Source: an uncultured Clostridium sp. (lineage in GTDB: Bacteria > Bacillota > Clostridia > TANB77 > CAG-508). Taken from it: DNA of 5,750 nucleotides. Each line of letters opens with the position of its first letter. The first letter of the stretch is position 1. Under the pieces are notes generated by a model, which had not been told where the DNA came from, made no database searches, and saw only the letters and a list, made by a program, of their open reading frames with translations. A program made the position numbers and the translations under genes. The stretch lies in assembly GCA_946008205.1 (NCBI GenBank), contig CAMGAZ010000101.1, positions 1-5,750 on the forward strand, in the 5' to 3' direction. This document shows positions 1 through 5,750 of the stretch, one piece after another.

Positions 1-858
1 AAACAAAGAGGAGAGGCTCTAGACCATGTATTATTATATGGCCCTCCAGGATTGGGAAAGACAACTCTTGCAAACATAATAGCAAATGAAATGAATTCAA
101 AAATAAAAATAACTTCTGGACCAGCCATAACAAAGCCTGGAGATTTAGCTGCATTACTTACCAATTTATCAGAAAATGATGTGCTATTTATTGACGAGAT
201 ACATAGACTGAACAAAAGTGTTGAAGAAATATTATATCCAGCCTTAGAGGATTTTGTTTTAGACATAATAATAGGTAAAGGTCCAACTGCAAAATCAATT
301 AGATTAAATTTGCCACATTTTACTCTAATAGGAGCAACAACGAAAGCGGGGTCACTTACTACCCCATTGAGAGATAGATTCGGAATTGTACATAGATTGG
401 AATTATATGACGAAAAAGATTTAATGACAATAGTAAATAGATCTGCCAAAATATTGGATATTGAAATAGATGAAGAATCAAGCAGAGAAATAGCTAGAAG
501 GTCAAGAGGAACACCTAGAATTGCAAATAGATTATTAAAAAGAGTTAGGGATTATGCAATGGTATTAGGAGATGGAAGCATAGATATAAAAATAGCAAAA
601 ACAGCACTAAACAAACTAGAAATAGATGAACTTGGATTAGACGAGATAGATAGAAAAATATTAGAAACAATGATAATAAAATATCAGGGAAGACCAATAG
701 GAATAGAAACTTTGGCAACAACAGTAGGAGAAGACTTAGATACTATTGAAGATGTTTATGAACCATATTTAATACAAATTGGTTTTATATCAAGAACTCA
801 AAGAGGAAGAATACCACTTCCAGCAGCTTACAAACATATAATTTATAGAAAATGTTGA
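1..858 (+). CDS. ruvB: Holliday junction branch migration ATPase RuvB (5'-truncated by the window edge)
   Basis: RuvB is the hexameric AAA+ motor that, with RuvA, drives branch migration of Holliday junctions in recombinational repair; it is cytoplasmic. The reading frame is open from base 1, giving 285 residues. Seen in order (numbered from the window start): Walker A GPPGLGKTT at 14-22, Walker B DEIHRL at 65-70, sensor 1 GATTKAG at 111-117, the arginine-finger segment LRDRFG at 123-128, sensor 2 RGTPRIANR at 169-177, and the DNA-binding winged helix from about 212 to the end (EDVYEPYLIQIGF, RTQRGR). The Walker A lysine is residue 20 here but 68 in E. coli RuvB, so about 48 N-terminal residues lie upstream. 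A TTG at 52 sits inside Walker A and is not the start. All catalytic elements are intact, and the protein ends three residues after HIIYR, as expected for a short-tailed RuvB. ruvA would be expected upstream. Identification is secure. Confidence 0.97.
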   Translation, partial: KQRGEALDHVLLYGPPGLGKTTLANIIANEMNSKIKITSGPAITKPGDLAALLTNLSENDVLFIDEIHRLNKSVEEILYPALEDFVLDIIIGKGPTAKSIRLNLPHFTLIGATTKAGSLTTPLRDRFGIVHRLELYDEKDLMTIVNRSAKILDIEIDEESSREIARRSRGTPRIANRLLKRVRDYAMVLGDGSIDIKIAKTALNKLEIDELGLDEIDRKILETMIIKYQGRPIGIETLATTVGEDLDTIEDVYEPYLIQIGFISRTQRGRIPLPAAYKHIIYRKC

Positions 859-883
859 GAAACAACTGTAATTCTTATATAGC
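855..883 (+). promoter_or_regulatory. possible weak sigma-70/A-type promoter for the glycan operon
   Basis: TTGAGA at 855-860 matches the -35 consensus at five of six positions. It is followed, after a 17-base spacer, by TATAGC at 878-883, a four-of-six match to the -10 box. Transcription would start near 890 and give a leader of about 28 bases before the ATG at 918. The -35 box overlaps the ruvB stop codon. In DNA this AT-rich such matches arise easily by chance, and no terminator separates ruvB from the next gene, so read-through from ruvB is equally possible. Confidence 0.25.
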
Positions 884-897
884 CAAATTTATATCTT

Positions 898-906
898 AGA
901 AAGGAA
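898..906 (+). promoter_or_regulatory. ribosome binding site of the GT-C-like gene
   Basis: AGAAAGGAA (core AAGGA at 901-905) lies 12 bases before the ATG at 918. This spacing is slightly long but workable, and it supports that ATG as the start. The encoded N-terminus, MKKLSKEDK, is a short positively charged cytoplasmic tail before the first membrane segment. Confidence 0.6.
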
Positions 907-917
907 TTATAGTAAAG

Positions 918-2537
918 ATGAAAAAATTAAGTAAAGAAGATAAGACAACTATTATCTTAGCAATAGTGCAACTTGTATTTAGCTTTTTTACAGACTACTA
1001 TATTAGAAAGATAAATATATTCAATTTAAGCAGTGCTTTTGATGTTATGTTATTTGTTACAAATAAATTAATTGCATTTTGTGTATATATTGCCTTATGG
1101 AAAATTATATTTGTATTAAAAAATAGAATAAAATCAAAGGATAGCAAAGCTTACTCATTCTTGCAAATATTTATAGTTTATTTTGCTATAAATATAATTT
1201 TATTAATTCTAACTTGGCCAGGAATATGGAGATTTGATGAGTGCAAAATATTAGAATGCGTAACGCAGTACAGACTTGAATATTGGCAACACTATTTAAC
1301 ATCGATTTTTTATAATATTGCATTAATGCTAGTACCAATACCATCAGGAGTAATAATTGTTCAGATTGCAGTTATATCATGTATAGTTGCATATATAATA
1401 TCCAATTTTAAAGAATTGCTAAAGAATAAAAAACTAGCAAACATTTTGTACATTCCATTTTTGCTGTTGCCATTGTTAGATACAAATTTATATCCAATTA
1501 GATTATCAATTTATACATATATAGAATTACTGCTAGTGTGTCAGCTAATATTTATGGCAAACAAAGAAAAGATTACCCCAAAAGACATACTAATATTACT
1601 TATATCTTTAATAATATTATCAGTTTGGAGAAACGAAGGGATATTATTCTTAGTACTAATTCCTATAATTTGTATATTCTTCTTAAAAAATGGCATTCCA
1701 AAATTATCTAGAAGAATTGGAATATCATTACTTACTGTTATAATTTCAATAGCACTTATTATACCTCAAGAGAAAAGCTATAAAGAAACGACAAACAACA
1801 GATATGAATTTACATCATTTGTAAATCAATTACAAATTGTTGTAAGAAAAGATATAGAAAATGGACAAATGACAGAAGAAACTAAGGAGAAAATTAATAA
1901 AGTAATTGATATAGATACTTTCCTAAAGTTCGATAGAGGAATATATGCTCATAACGACGAAAGAATGTATAAAGATTATTCTCCTGAAGAATATAAAGAA
2001 TTAAAGAAAATTTATCAAAAGTTGGTATTAAAATATCCAGCAGAGGTAATGAAGGAAAGATTATCACTATTTTTACAAACTTCAGGTTTCAAGAAAGACG
2101 CAAATGTACATGTAGATAATACAAGAATAATATATACCAGACCAACCAACTTTGCAATGAAAGAATTTAGAACAAAATATGCTACAGCCAAACCAATAAG
2201 TTTAGAAATTAGAAATAATGCAATTAATATGTTAGAAGGTTGGAACCTTAATTGTTATGATAATTGCGAGACTAATATAATATTTAACATATTTTATAAT
2301 GTAGTACCAAGCATGATTGTGGTATTCGCAGCATGTATAATTAGTTTAATTAAAAGAAAGTGGATTTCTTTTTTAACATTCGGAATAATTCTATTAAAAG
2401 CAGTAGCTATAATGTTAACTGCACCAGATACGTTCTTTATGTACTATTTACCAATATACCTAGTGGGGTACTTCACTCTAATATTGGCAATAGTGTTAAA
2501 AATAGATAAAAATAAAGATGTGAAGATTTTATTATAA
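918..2537 (+). CDS. polytopic membrane protein, probable GT-C type (DUF6020-like) glycosyltransferase
   Basis: A 539-residue integral membrane protein with about 12-13 hydrophobic segments (roughly 11-28, 43-67, 80-100, 127-162 as one or two, 173-188, 199-213, 222-237, 241-256, 267-283, 455-477, 482-500, 507-526). A soluble stretch of about 170 residues (284-454) interrupts them. Seen just after the third segment is WPGIWRFDE (100-108), with H125 in the next segment; WRNEG (237-241) lies further on, and MYYLP (508-512) is near the C-terminus. Acidic residues in the first outer loop after a (Y/W)PG motif, an R-x-E/N-G motif and a late (R)Y-x-LP motif are familiar in GT-C enzymes that use polyprenyl-phosphate sugars outside the membrane, notably DUF6020-like proteins. 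Assignment rests on these motifs, topology and the family 2 glycosyltransferase next door; acceptor and sugar are unknown. It is first in a four-gene + strand run, 59 bases after ruvB. A polymerase or another polytopic surface-glycan protein cannot be excluded. Confidence 0.65.
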   Translation: MKKLSKEDKTTIILAIVQLVFSFFTDYYIRKINIFNLSSAFDVMLFVTNKLIAFCVYIALWKIIFVLKNRIKSKDSKAYSFLQIFIVYFAINIILLILTWPGIWRFDECKILECVTQYRLEYWQHYLTSIFYNIALMLVPIPSGVIIVQIAVISCIVAYIISNFKELLKNKKLANILYIPFLLLPLLDTNLYPIRLSIYTYIELLLVCQLIFMANKEKITPKDILILLISLIILSVWRNEGILFLVLIPIICIFFLKNGIPKLSRRIGISLLTVIISIALIIPQEKSYKETTNNRYEFTSFVNQLQIVVRKDIENGQMTEETKEKINKVIDIDTFLKFDRGIYAHNDERMYKDYSPEEYKELKKIYQKLVLKYPAEVMKERLSLFLQTSGFKKDANVHVDNTRIIYTRPTNFAMKEFRTKYATAKPISLEIRNNAINMLEGWNLNCYDNCETNIIFNIFYNVVPSMIVVFAACIISLIKRKWISFLTFGIILLKAVAIMLTAPDTFFMYYLPIYLVGYFTLILAIVLKIDKNKDVKILL

Positions 2538-2540
2538 AAG

Positions 2541-2569
2541 AAGGGGTAGCTTAAGCTATATTTACAAAA
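2541..2569 (+). promoter_or_regulatory. ribosome binding site set back from the start by a 12-base palindrome
   Basis: The only Shine-Dalgarno-like run before the ATG at 2570 is AAGGGG at 2541-2546, 23 bases upstream and too far for normal use. The perfect palindrome TAGCTTAAGCTA (2547-2558) directly follows it. If it folds as a 4-bp stem with a TTAA loop, the effective spacing drops to 11 bases, close to that seen at the other genes here. An in-frame TAA at 2552-2554 rules out an earlier start in this gap. The folding idea is inference; the stem is short and AT-rich. Confidence 0.4.
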
Positions 2570-3358
2570 ATGAAAGATAAAATATTATTATTTATACCAG
2601 CATATAATTGCGAAAACCAGATACAAAGAGTTCTAAAACAATTAGACGAACAAATTTTAAAATATATTGATAAAGTATTAATTATTAATAATAGAAGTAC
2701 GGACAGCACAGAAGAAAAAGCTATTTCTTATATAAAAGAAAATAAACTTAATGATAAGATTAGCGTGCTTAGAAATGCAGAAAACTATGGGCTTGGCGGC
2801 TCACACAAAGTAGCTTTTAAATATGCAATAGACAACAATTACGATTATGTTATTGTACTTCATGGCGATGACCAAGGAAATATATCAGATTTTAAGAACG
2901 TACTTGAGAATGAAACTTACAAACAATCAGATTGCGTTTTGGGAGCAAGATTCATGAAAAAATCAAAACTATTAGGATATTCTAAATTTAGAACATTCGG
3001 TAACAAAGTTTATAATATAATTTTTTCAATAGCTGTAGGTAAACGAATATACGATTTAGGTTCAGGACTAAACATGTATAGCACCAAAATGCTAAAAGAT
3101 GAATTTTATATAAAATTTCCAGATAACTTAATGTTTAATTATTGTATGATTTTAGCTTCTAATTACTATAAACAAGATATAAAATTCGAACCAATATCAT
3201 GGAGAGAAGAAGACCAAAAATCAAATGTAAAAATGATAAGCCAAGCTTTTACCGTTTTAAAAATGGTTTTTATGTATTTGCTTGGAAAGAAAAAATTCAT
3301 AAAGAAAGAATTTAGACAAAAAATTATAGAAGATTATACTGCAGATAAAATATATTAA
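2570..3358 (+). CDS. family 2 glycosyltransferase, polyprenyl-phosphate sugar synthase-like
   Basis: A 262-residue GT-A fold enzyme expected to move a sugar from a nucleotide donor to a lipid phosphate such as undecaprenyl phosphate on the cytoplasmic face of the membrane. Seen in order: an N-terminal strand leading to IPAYN (9-13); NNRSTDST (40-47), where most relatives have DDGSTD; ENYGLGGSHK (71-80), the usual 'N-x-G-x-G' segment; the metal/nucleotide site HGDDQG (98-103); GARFM (125-129); RTFGNK (141-146); DLGSGLN (162-168), matching the D-x-xSG-(L/F) segment of DPM1-like enzymes; and WREEDQKSN (211-219) as the late acidic motif. It lacks the C-terminal transmembrane pair of GtrB-type enzymes. 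Only a modest hydrophobic stretch (224-238) and a basic tail follow, so it is probably membrane-associated. It starts 32 bases after the GT-C-like gene and precedes a flippase-like gene by 36 bases, so the lipid-sugar synthase role fits. Family assignment is firm; sugar and lipid acceptor are inferred. Confidence 0.85.
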   Translation: MKDKILLFIPAYNCENQIQRVLKQLDEQILKYIDKVLIINNRSTDSTEEKAISYIKENKLNDKISVLRNAENYGLGGSHKVAFKYAIDNNYDYVIVLHGDDQGNISDFKNVLENETYKQSDCVLGARFMKKSKLLGYSKFRTFGNKVYNIIFSIAVGKRIYDLGSGLNMYSTKMLKDEFYIKFPDNLMFNYCMILASNYYKQDIKFEPISWREEDQKSNVKMISQAFTVLKMVFMYLLGKKKFIKKEFRQKIIEDYTADKIY

Positions 3359-3376
3359 AGTCATATAAACGAAGAT

Positions 3377-3386
3377 AAAAGGGAAA
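3377..3386 (+). promoter_or_regulatory. ribosome binding site of the flippase-like gene
   Basis: AAAAGGGAAA, with GGG at 3381-3383, lies 11 bases before the ATG at 3395 and supports that start. The 36-base gap shows no stem-loop or T-run that would end transcription, so the gene is most likely co-transcribed with the glycosyltransferase before it. Confidence 0.55.
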
Positions 3387-3394
3387 ATTTAAGA

Positions 3395-4276
3395 ATGAAA
3401 AAATTTAGTAGAAAAATTTATTATGCAATTAATATACTAGTACTATTGATTGCCATTGCAGTACTTATATATCATGTAATTTGTAATATAGAAATAATGG
3501 AACTTAACATATCTAAAATATTAAGTATTGTAATTTTGTATATTATTATAAATTTCTTTAAATATATAAAAATGTATTTAATATTTTTAGATGAGAAAAT
3601 ACCTTTTATAGAATTTTTAACACTCTATATGAAGACAACTTTTGCCAGTATTGCTATACCATTTAAATTAGGTGAAATATTTAGCATATATTGCTATGGC
3701 TATAAAATTAAAAATTACAAAAAGTGTTTTATTGGAATATTAGTTAACAGGTTTATAGATACAATTATTTTATTAGCATTTATGATTCCTACTGAAATGT
3801 CGACCAATAATTTGAAAATAACAACAACATCAGCAATACTGTTAACTTTTGTGTTAGCATTTTTGATATTTTTAATTATAATGCCAGCAACATATAAGTA
3901 TTTGAACAAATATCTAGTAATGAGCAAACCATCAAAAACGAATGTTGCACTATTAGGGATTTTAGAAGAAGTAAACAAAATTCAGTTAGAAAGTAAAAAA
4001 ATACTAAATGGCAAGGTGTATTTATTAATATTACTCTCTTCAGTTTCATGGAACTTAGAATATCAATTGACAAAAATACTAGCAGGAGTAACTTTTAATT
4101 ACACCACTTTTTCAACGTATATAAATGCAGCATTCTTTACAAGCAAAAATGGCATTCTTATAGAGTATTTAATATTAGCAACAACAACAATACTTATACT
4201 AACGTTAATAACTTACATGGTTAAAGTTATAAAAGGGAGAGTAAAAAACAATGAAAAAGATAATCTTTCTATATGA
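3395..4276 (+). CDS. LPG_synthase_TM / UPF0104-family flippase-like membrane protein
   Basis: A 293-residue integral membrane protein with about seven to eight hydrophobic segments (near 8-28, 39-62, 70-90, 113-133, 147-163, 207-223, 243-249 plus the following turn, and 256-277). The diagnostic part is the loop IPFKLGEIFSIY (88-99) followed by LVNRFIDTIILL (116-127). This reproduces the P-x-x-x-GE ... R-x-x-D pattern of the lysylphosphatidylglycerol synthase transmembrane family (PF03706/UPF0104), with E94, R119 and D122 as the key residues. Family members include the flippase half of MprF and many stand-alone proteins beside glycosyltransferases. No aminoacyl-transferase domain follows, so this is not a full MprF. 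Length is slightly under the usual 300-340. Its place directly after a lipid-sugar synthase suggests it carries or helps flip the lipid-linked sugar (inference). Its 3' end overlaps the next gene by 26 bases. A general membrane transporter of another family is the main alternative. Confidence 0.72.
   Translation: MKKFSRKIYYAINILVLLIAIAVLIYHVICNIEIMELNISKILSIVILYIIINFFKYIKMYLIFLDEKIPFIEFLTLYMKTTFASIAIPFKLGEIFSIYCYGYKIKNYKKCFIGILVNRFIDTIILLAFMIPTEMSTNNLKITTTSAILLTFVLAFLIFLIIMPATYKYLNKYLVMSKPSKTNVALLGILEEVNKIQLESKKILNGKVYLLILLSSVSWNLEYQLTKILAGVTFNYTTFSTYINAAFFTSKNGILIEYLILATTTILILTLITYMVKVIKGRVKNNEKDNLSI
4231..4241 (+). promoter_or_regulatory. internal ribosome binding site of the kinase-fusion gene
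   Basis: AAAAGGGAGAG (core GGGAG at 4235-4239) lies inside the 3' end of the flippase-like gene, 11 bases before the ATG at 4251. It is the best Shine-Dalgarno match in the window and fixes the overlapping start. The 26-base overlap with the upstream stop (TGA at 4274-4276) suggests translational coupling of the two genes. Confidence 0.65.
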
Positions 4277-5687
4277 TAATATAGAACTACCAAATAAAAG
4301 AATACAGAAAATTATAGGAAACAAATCATATGCTGATATAATTATAAAAAAGAAGACGGTTTATTCAAGATATCTAGAAGCGCTAGAAAAAGAAAAAATT
4401 ATAAATCGCATTGTAAGATTAGATAATATAGAAGATAGAGAAAATTTTATAGATAAAATTGCAAATATTACAGAAGAGCTAAATATAGTACTTCTTTCCT
4501 CAAAATTTGTATTGATAGACAGTGAAGAGTTTAAACATTTAATAAATAAAGCACCATATATTACAGAAAAAATAATAGTGGAGAGCGAAACTGGCATTGC
4601 TATGGCTATGTACAACAATGTTCATGATTATATAAAAGACATAGAAAGCAAAATGAAATTAGAAAACTGCAGTAAAATTCATACAGACTCTATACTAAAT
4701 ATTGGAGATTACAATAACTTCTTAAAATATATATCTGGGGGATTTGATGCAAGATATTTTAATAGCTTAAAGACGGACGAAAACATTGTAATAAAATCAT
4801 CTCAGGATAAAACAAAAATAAAAAAAGAATATGTATACTATACTTTATTGCCGGAGGACATGAAAAAGTGGATGGTAGCGCCATATAACTACGAAGAAAC
4901 AGAAGAAGAAGCCTCATATACAATGGAAAGATTATATGTTCCAGACATAGCAATAAGATGGGTTCATGGAGCAATAACAGAAAAAGAGCTAAGGAATATT
5001 TTGGAAAAGACTTTTTATTACATTAATTCTAGAAAATCAAAACAGATTTCGCAAGAAGAATATCTAAAAGAAGCAAATGCATTATATATAGACAAACTAG
5101 AAAAAAGAATTAAAGATTTAAAACAATGCGAAGAATATGCTACAATAGCGAATTATATAAAAGTAGGAACAAATTATAATAGTATAGATGAAATTGTTGA
5201 AGAATATAAAGAAATATATTATAGAGTAATAAGTAAGGAAAAGAAATTTAATAGTGTTATAGGGCATGGTGATCTATGCTTTTCAAATATGCTATATGAT
5301 GATGACATAAATTTGCTAAAGCTAATAGATCCTAAAGGAGCTTTAGTTGAAGAAGAACTCTGGACAAACCCAAATTATGATATTGCTAAATTATCTCACT
5401 CGATTTGTGGAAGGTATGACTTCTTTAATAGTGGAGCATATGAGATAATGCTAGATAATAATCTTAAATTCAAACTAGAAATAAAGTCTGATAATGAAAA
5501 ATATATAGAAATATTTAAGGAATATTTAGGAAAAAATAATATAGACTATAACGCAATAAGAACCTATGAAGCATCACTATTCCTATCTATGTTGCCACTA
5601 CACATGGATTACCCAAAAAAAGTATTTGGTTTTATACTAAATGCAATTAATATAATTGCAGAATTAAAGGGAATGATAAAGAAATAA
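4251..5687 (+). CDS. two-domain protein: unrecognised N-terminal domain plus APH/choline-kinase-like phosphotransferase
   Basis: A 478-residue protein with no signal peptide or membrane segment, so probably cytoplasmic. The C-terminal two thirds look like the aminoglycoside phosphotransferase/choline kinase (protein-kinase-like) fold. GGFDARYF (163-170) leads to a likely ATP-binding lysine K182 (in VIKSS). E193 may pair with it, and a hinge-like YTMERL lies at 223-228. The Brenner catalytic loop HGDLCFSN (339-346) carries catalytic D341 and N346. The metal-binding aspartate is D360 in LIDPKG (358-363), followed by NYDIAKLSH (375-383). All residues needed for phosphotransfer appear present. 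Residues 1-155 are alpha/beta-like. The spacing of IVLLSSKFVLID (79-90) and GIAMAMY (115-121) faintly recalls sugar nucleotidyltransferases, but their N-terminal G-x-G-T-R loop is absent, so any such domain would be degenerate. In this operon a small-molecule kinase (sugar, choline or amino alcohol) feeding a surface glycan is likelier than antibiotic resistance. The substrate is unknown. Confidence 0.75.
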   Translation: MKKIIFLYDNIELPNKRIQKIIGNKSYADIIIKKKTVYSRYLEALEKEKIINRIVRLDNIEDRENFIDKIANITEELNIVLLSSKFVLIDSEEFKHLINKAPYITEKIIVESETGIAMAMYNNVHDYIKDIESKMKLENCSKIHTDSILNIGDYNNFLKYISGGFDARYFNSLKTDENIVIKSSQDKTKIKKEYVYYTLLPEDMKKWMVAPYNYEETEEEASYTMERLYVPDIAIRWVHGAITEKELRNILEKTFYYINSRKSKQISQEEYLKEANALYIDKLEKRIKDLKQCEEYATIANYIKVGTNYNSIDEIVEEYKEIYYRVISKEKKFNSVIGHGDLCFSNMLYDDDINLLKLIDPKGALVEEELWTNPNYDIAKLSHSICGRYDFFNSGAYEIMLDNNLKFKLEIKSDNEKYIEIFKEYLGKNNIDYNAIRTYEASLFLSMLPLHMDYPKKVFGFILNAINIIAELKGMIKK

Positions 5688-5750
5688 GTTTATAAGGACT
5701 GGTAATTAAAAAGTAGCTATAGTAAAATGTAAGATAAAATAACACTAATA
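5688..5750 (+). other. intergenic tail with no recognisable gene or terminator
   Basis: These 63 bases follow the kinase-fusion stop. They contain no stem-loop with a T-run and no usable start: the ATG at 5727 meets a TAA at once. TATAGT at 5718-5723 resembles a -10 box, but the hexamer 17 bases upstream (AGGACT) matches the -35 consensus at only three positions, so no promoter is called. Whether the operon continues past the window cannot be seen. Confidence 0.5.

Noticed and set aside
52..54. TTG as the start of ruvB
   Set aside because: It encodes the leucine inside Walker A (GPPGLGKT). The frame is open to base 1 and matches RuvB upstream of this point.
854..866. GTTG-AGAAA-CAAC stem-loop at the ruvB stop as a terminator
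   Set aside because: The stem is only 4 bp and no T-run follows, so it is too weak for an intrinsic terminator.
3715..3978. Open frame on the - strand inside the flippase-like gene (also 3876-4073)
   Set aside because: It is fully antisense to a well-supported gene, with no recognisable motif. AT-rich coding DNA often leaves such frames open.
3395..4276. MprF (lysylphosphatidylglycerol synthase)
   Set aside because: Only the membrane domain is present; the C-terminal aminoacyl-transferase domain is missing.
4361..4974. Open frames on the - strand inside the kinase-fusion gene (4361-4618 and 4759-4974)
   Set aside because: They are low-complexity, leucine/serine-rich translations of the opposite strand with no family likeness, lying inside a gene with clear catalytic motifs.
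4251..5687. Aminoglycoside resistance gene
   Set aside because: The phosphotransferase fold is shared with choline and sugar kinases. The extra N-terminal domain, the IDPKG variant and the glycan operon context argue against a resistance role.
1..5750. CRISPR arrays, tRNA/rRNA genes, insertion sequences
   Set aside because: No regularly spaced repeats, cloverleaf-like conserved tRNA segments, transposase motifs or terminal inverted repeats were seen on either strand.

Overview
The window is very AT-rich (roughly 70% A+T by eye). Arginine is almost always AGA, isoleucine is very often ATA, and the standard code is used, with AAGG/GGGAG-type ribosome binding sites. This and the RuvB sequence point to a low-GC Bacillota, most likely a Clostridia-type anaerobe or an uncultured gut relative. 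Species cannot be told from the window. All genes lie on the + strand.

Layout: (1) bases 1-858 are the 3' part of ruvB, the Holliday-junction branch-migration motor; the window opens about 17 codons before the Walker A loop ends, so the N-terminus is outside. (2) A 59-base gap (859-917) holds a possible weak promoter and a ribosome binding site, with no convincing terminator. (3) Bases 918-5687 hold four tightly spaced genes: a 539-aa multi-pass membrane protein resembling GT-C glycosyltransferases (DUF6020-like), a 262-aa family 2 glycosyltransferase of the polyprenyl-phosphate-sugar synthase kind, a 293-aa membrane protein of the LPG_synthase_TM flippase-like family, and a 478-aa cytoplasmic protein with an unrecognised N-terminal domain joined to an aminoglycoside-phosphotransferase/choline-kinase-like domain. 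Gaps are 32 and 36 bases, and the last two genes overlap by 26 bases. (4) Bases 5688-5750 hold no recognisable gene.

Working model (inference): the four genes form one cell-surface glycosylation operon. The family 2 enzyme would load a sugar onto a polyprenyl phosphate on the cytoplasmic face. The flippase-like protein is a candidate for moving the lipid-linked sugar across the membrane. The GT-C-like protein would use it as donor on the outer face. The kinase fusion would phosphorylate a small hydroxyl-bearing precursor (sugar, choline-like amino alcohol or similar) for the same glycan. This follows the logic of three-component (Gtr-like) systems, but with an LPG_synthase_TM protein where GtrA is usually found, plus an added kinase. 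Substrates and acceptor cannot be read from the sequence.
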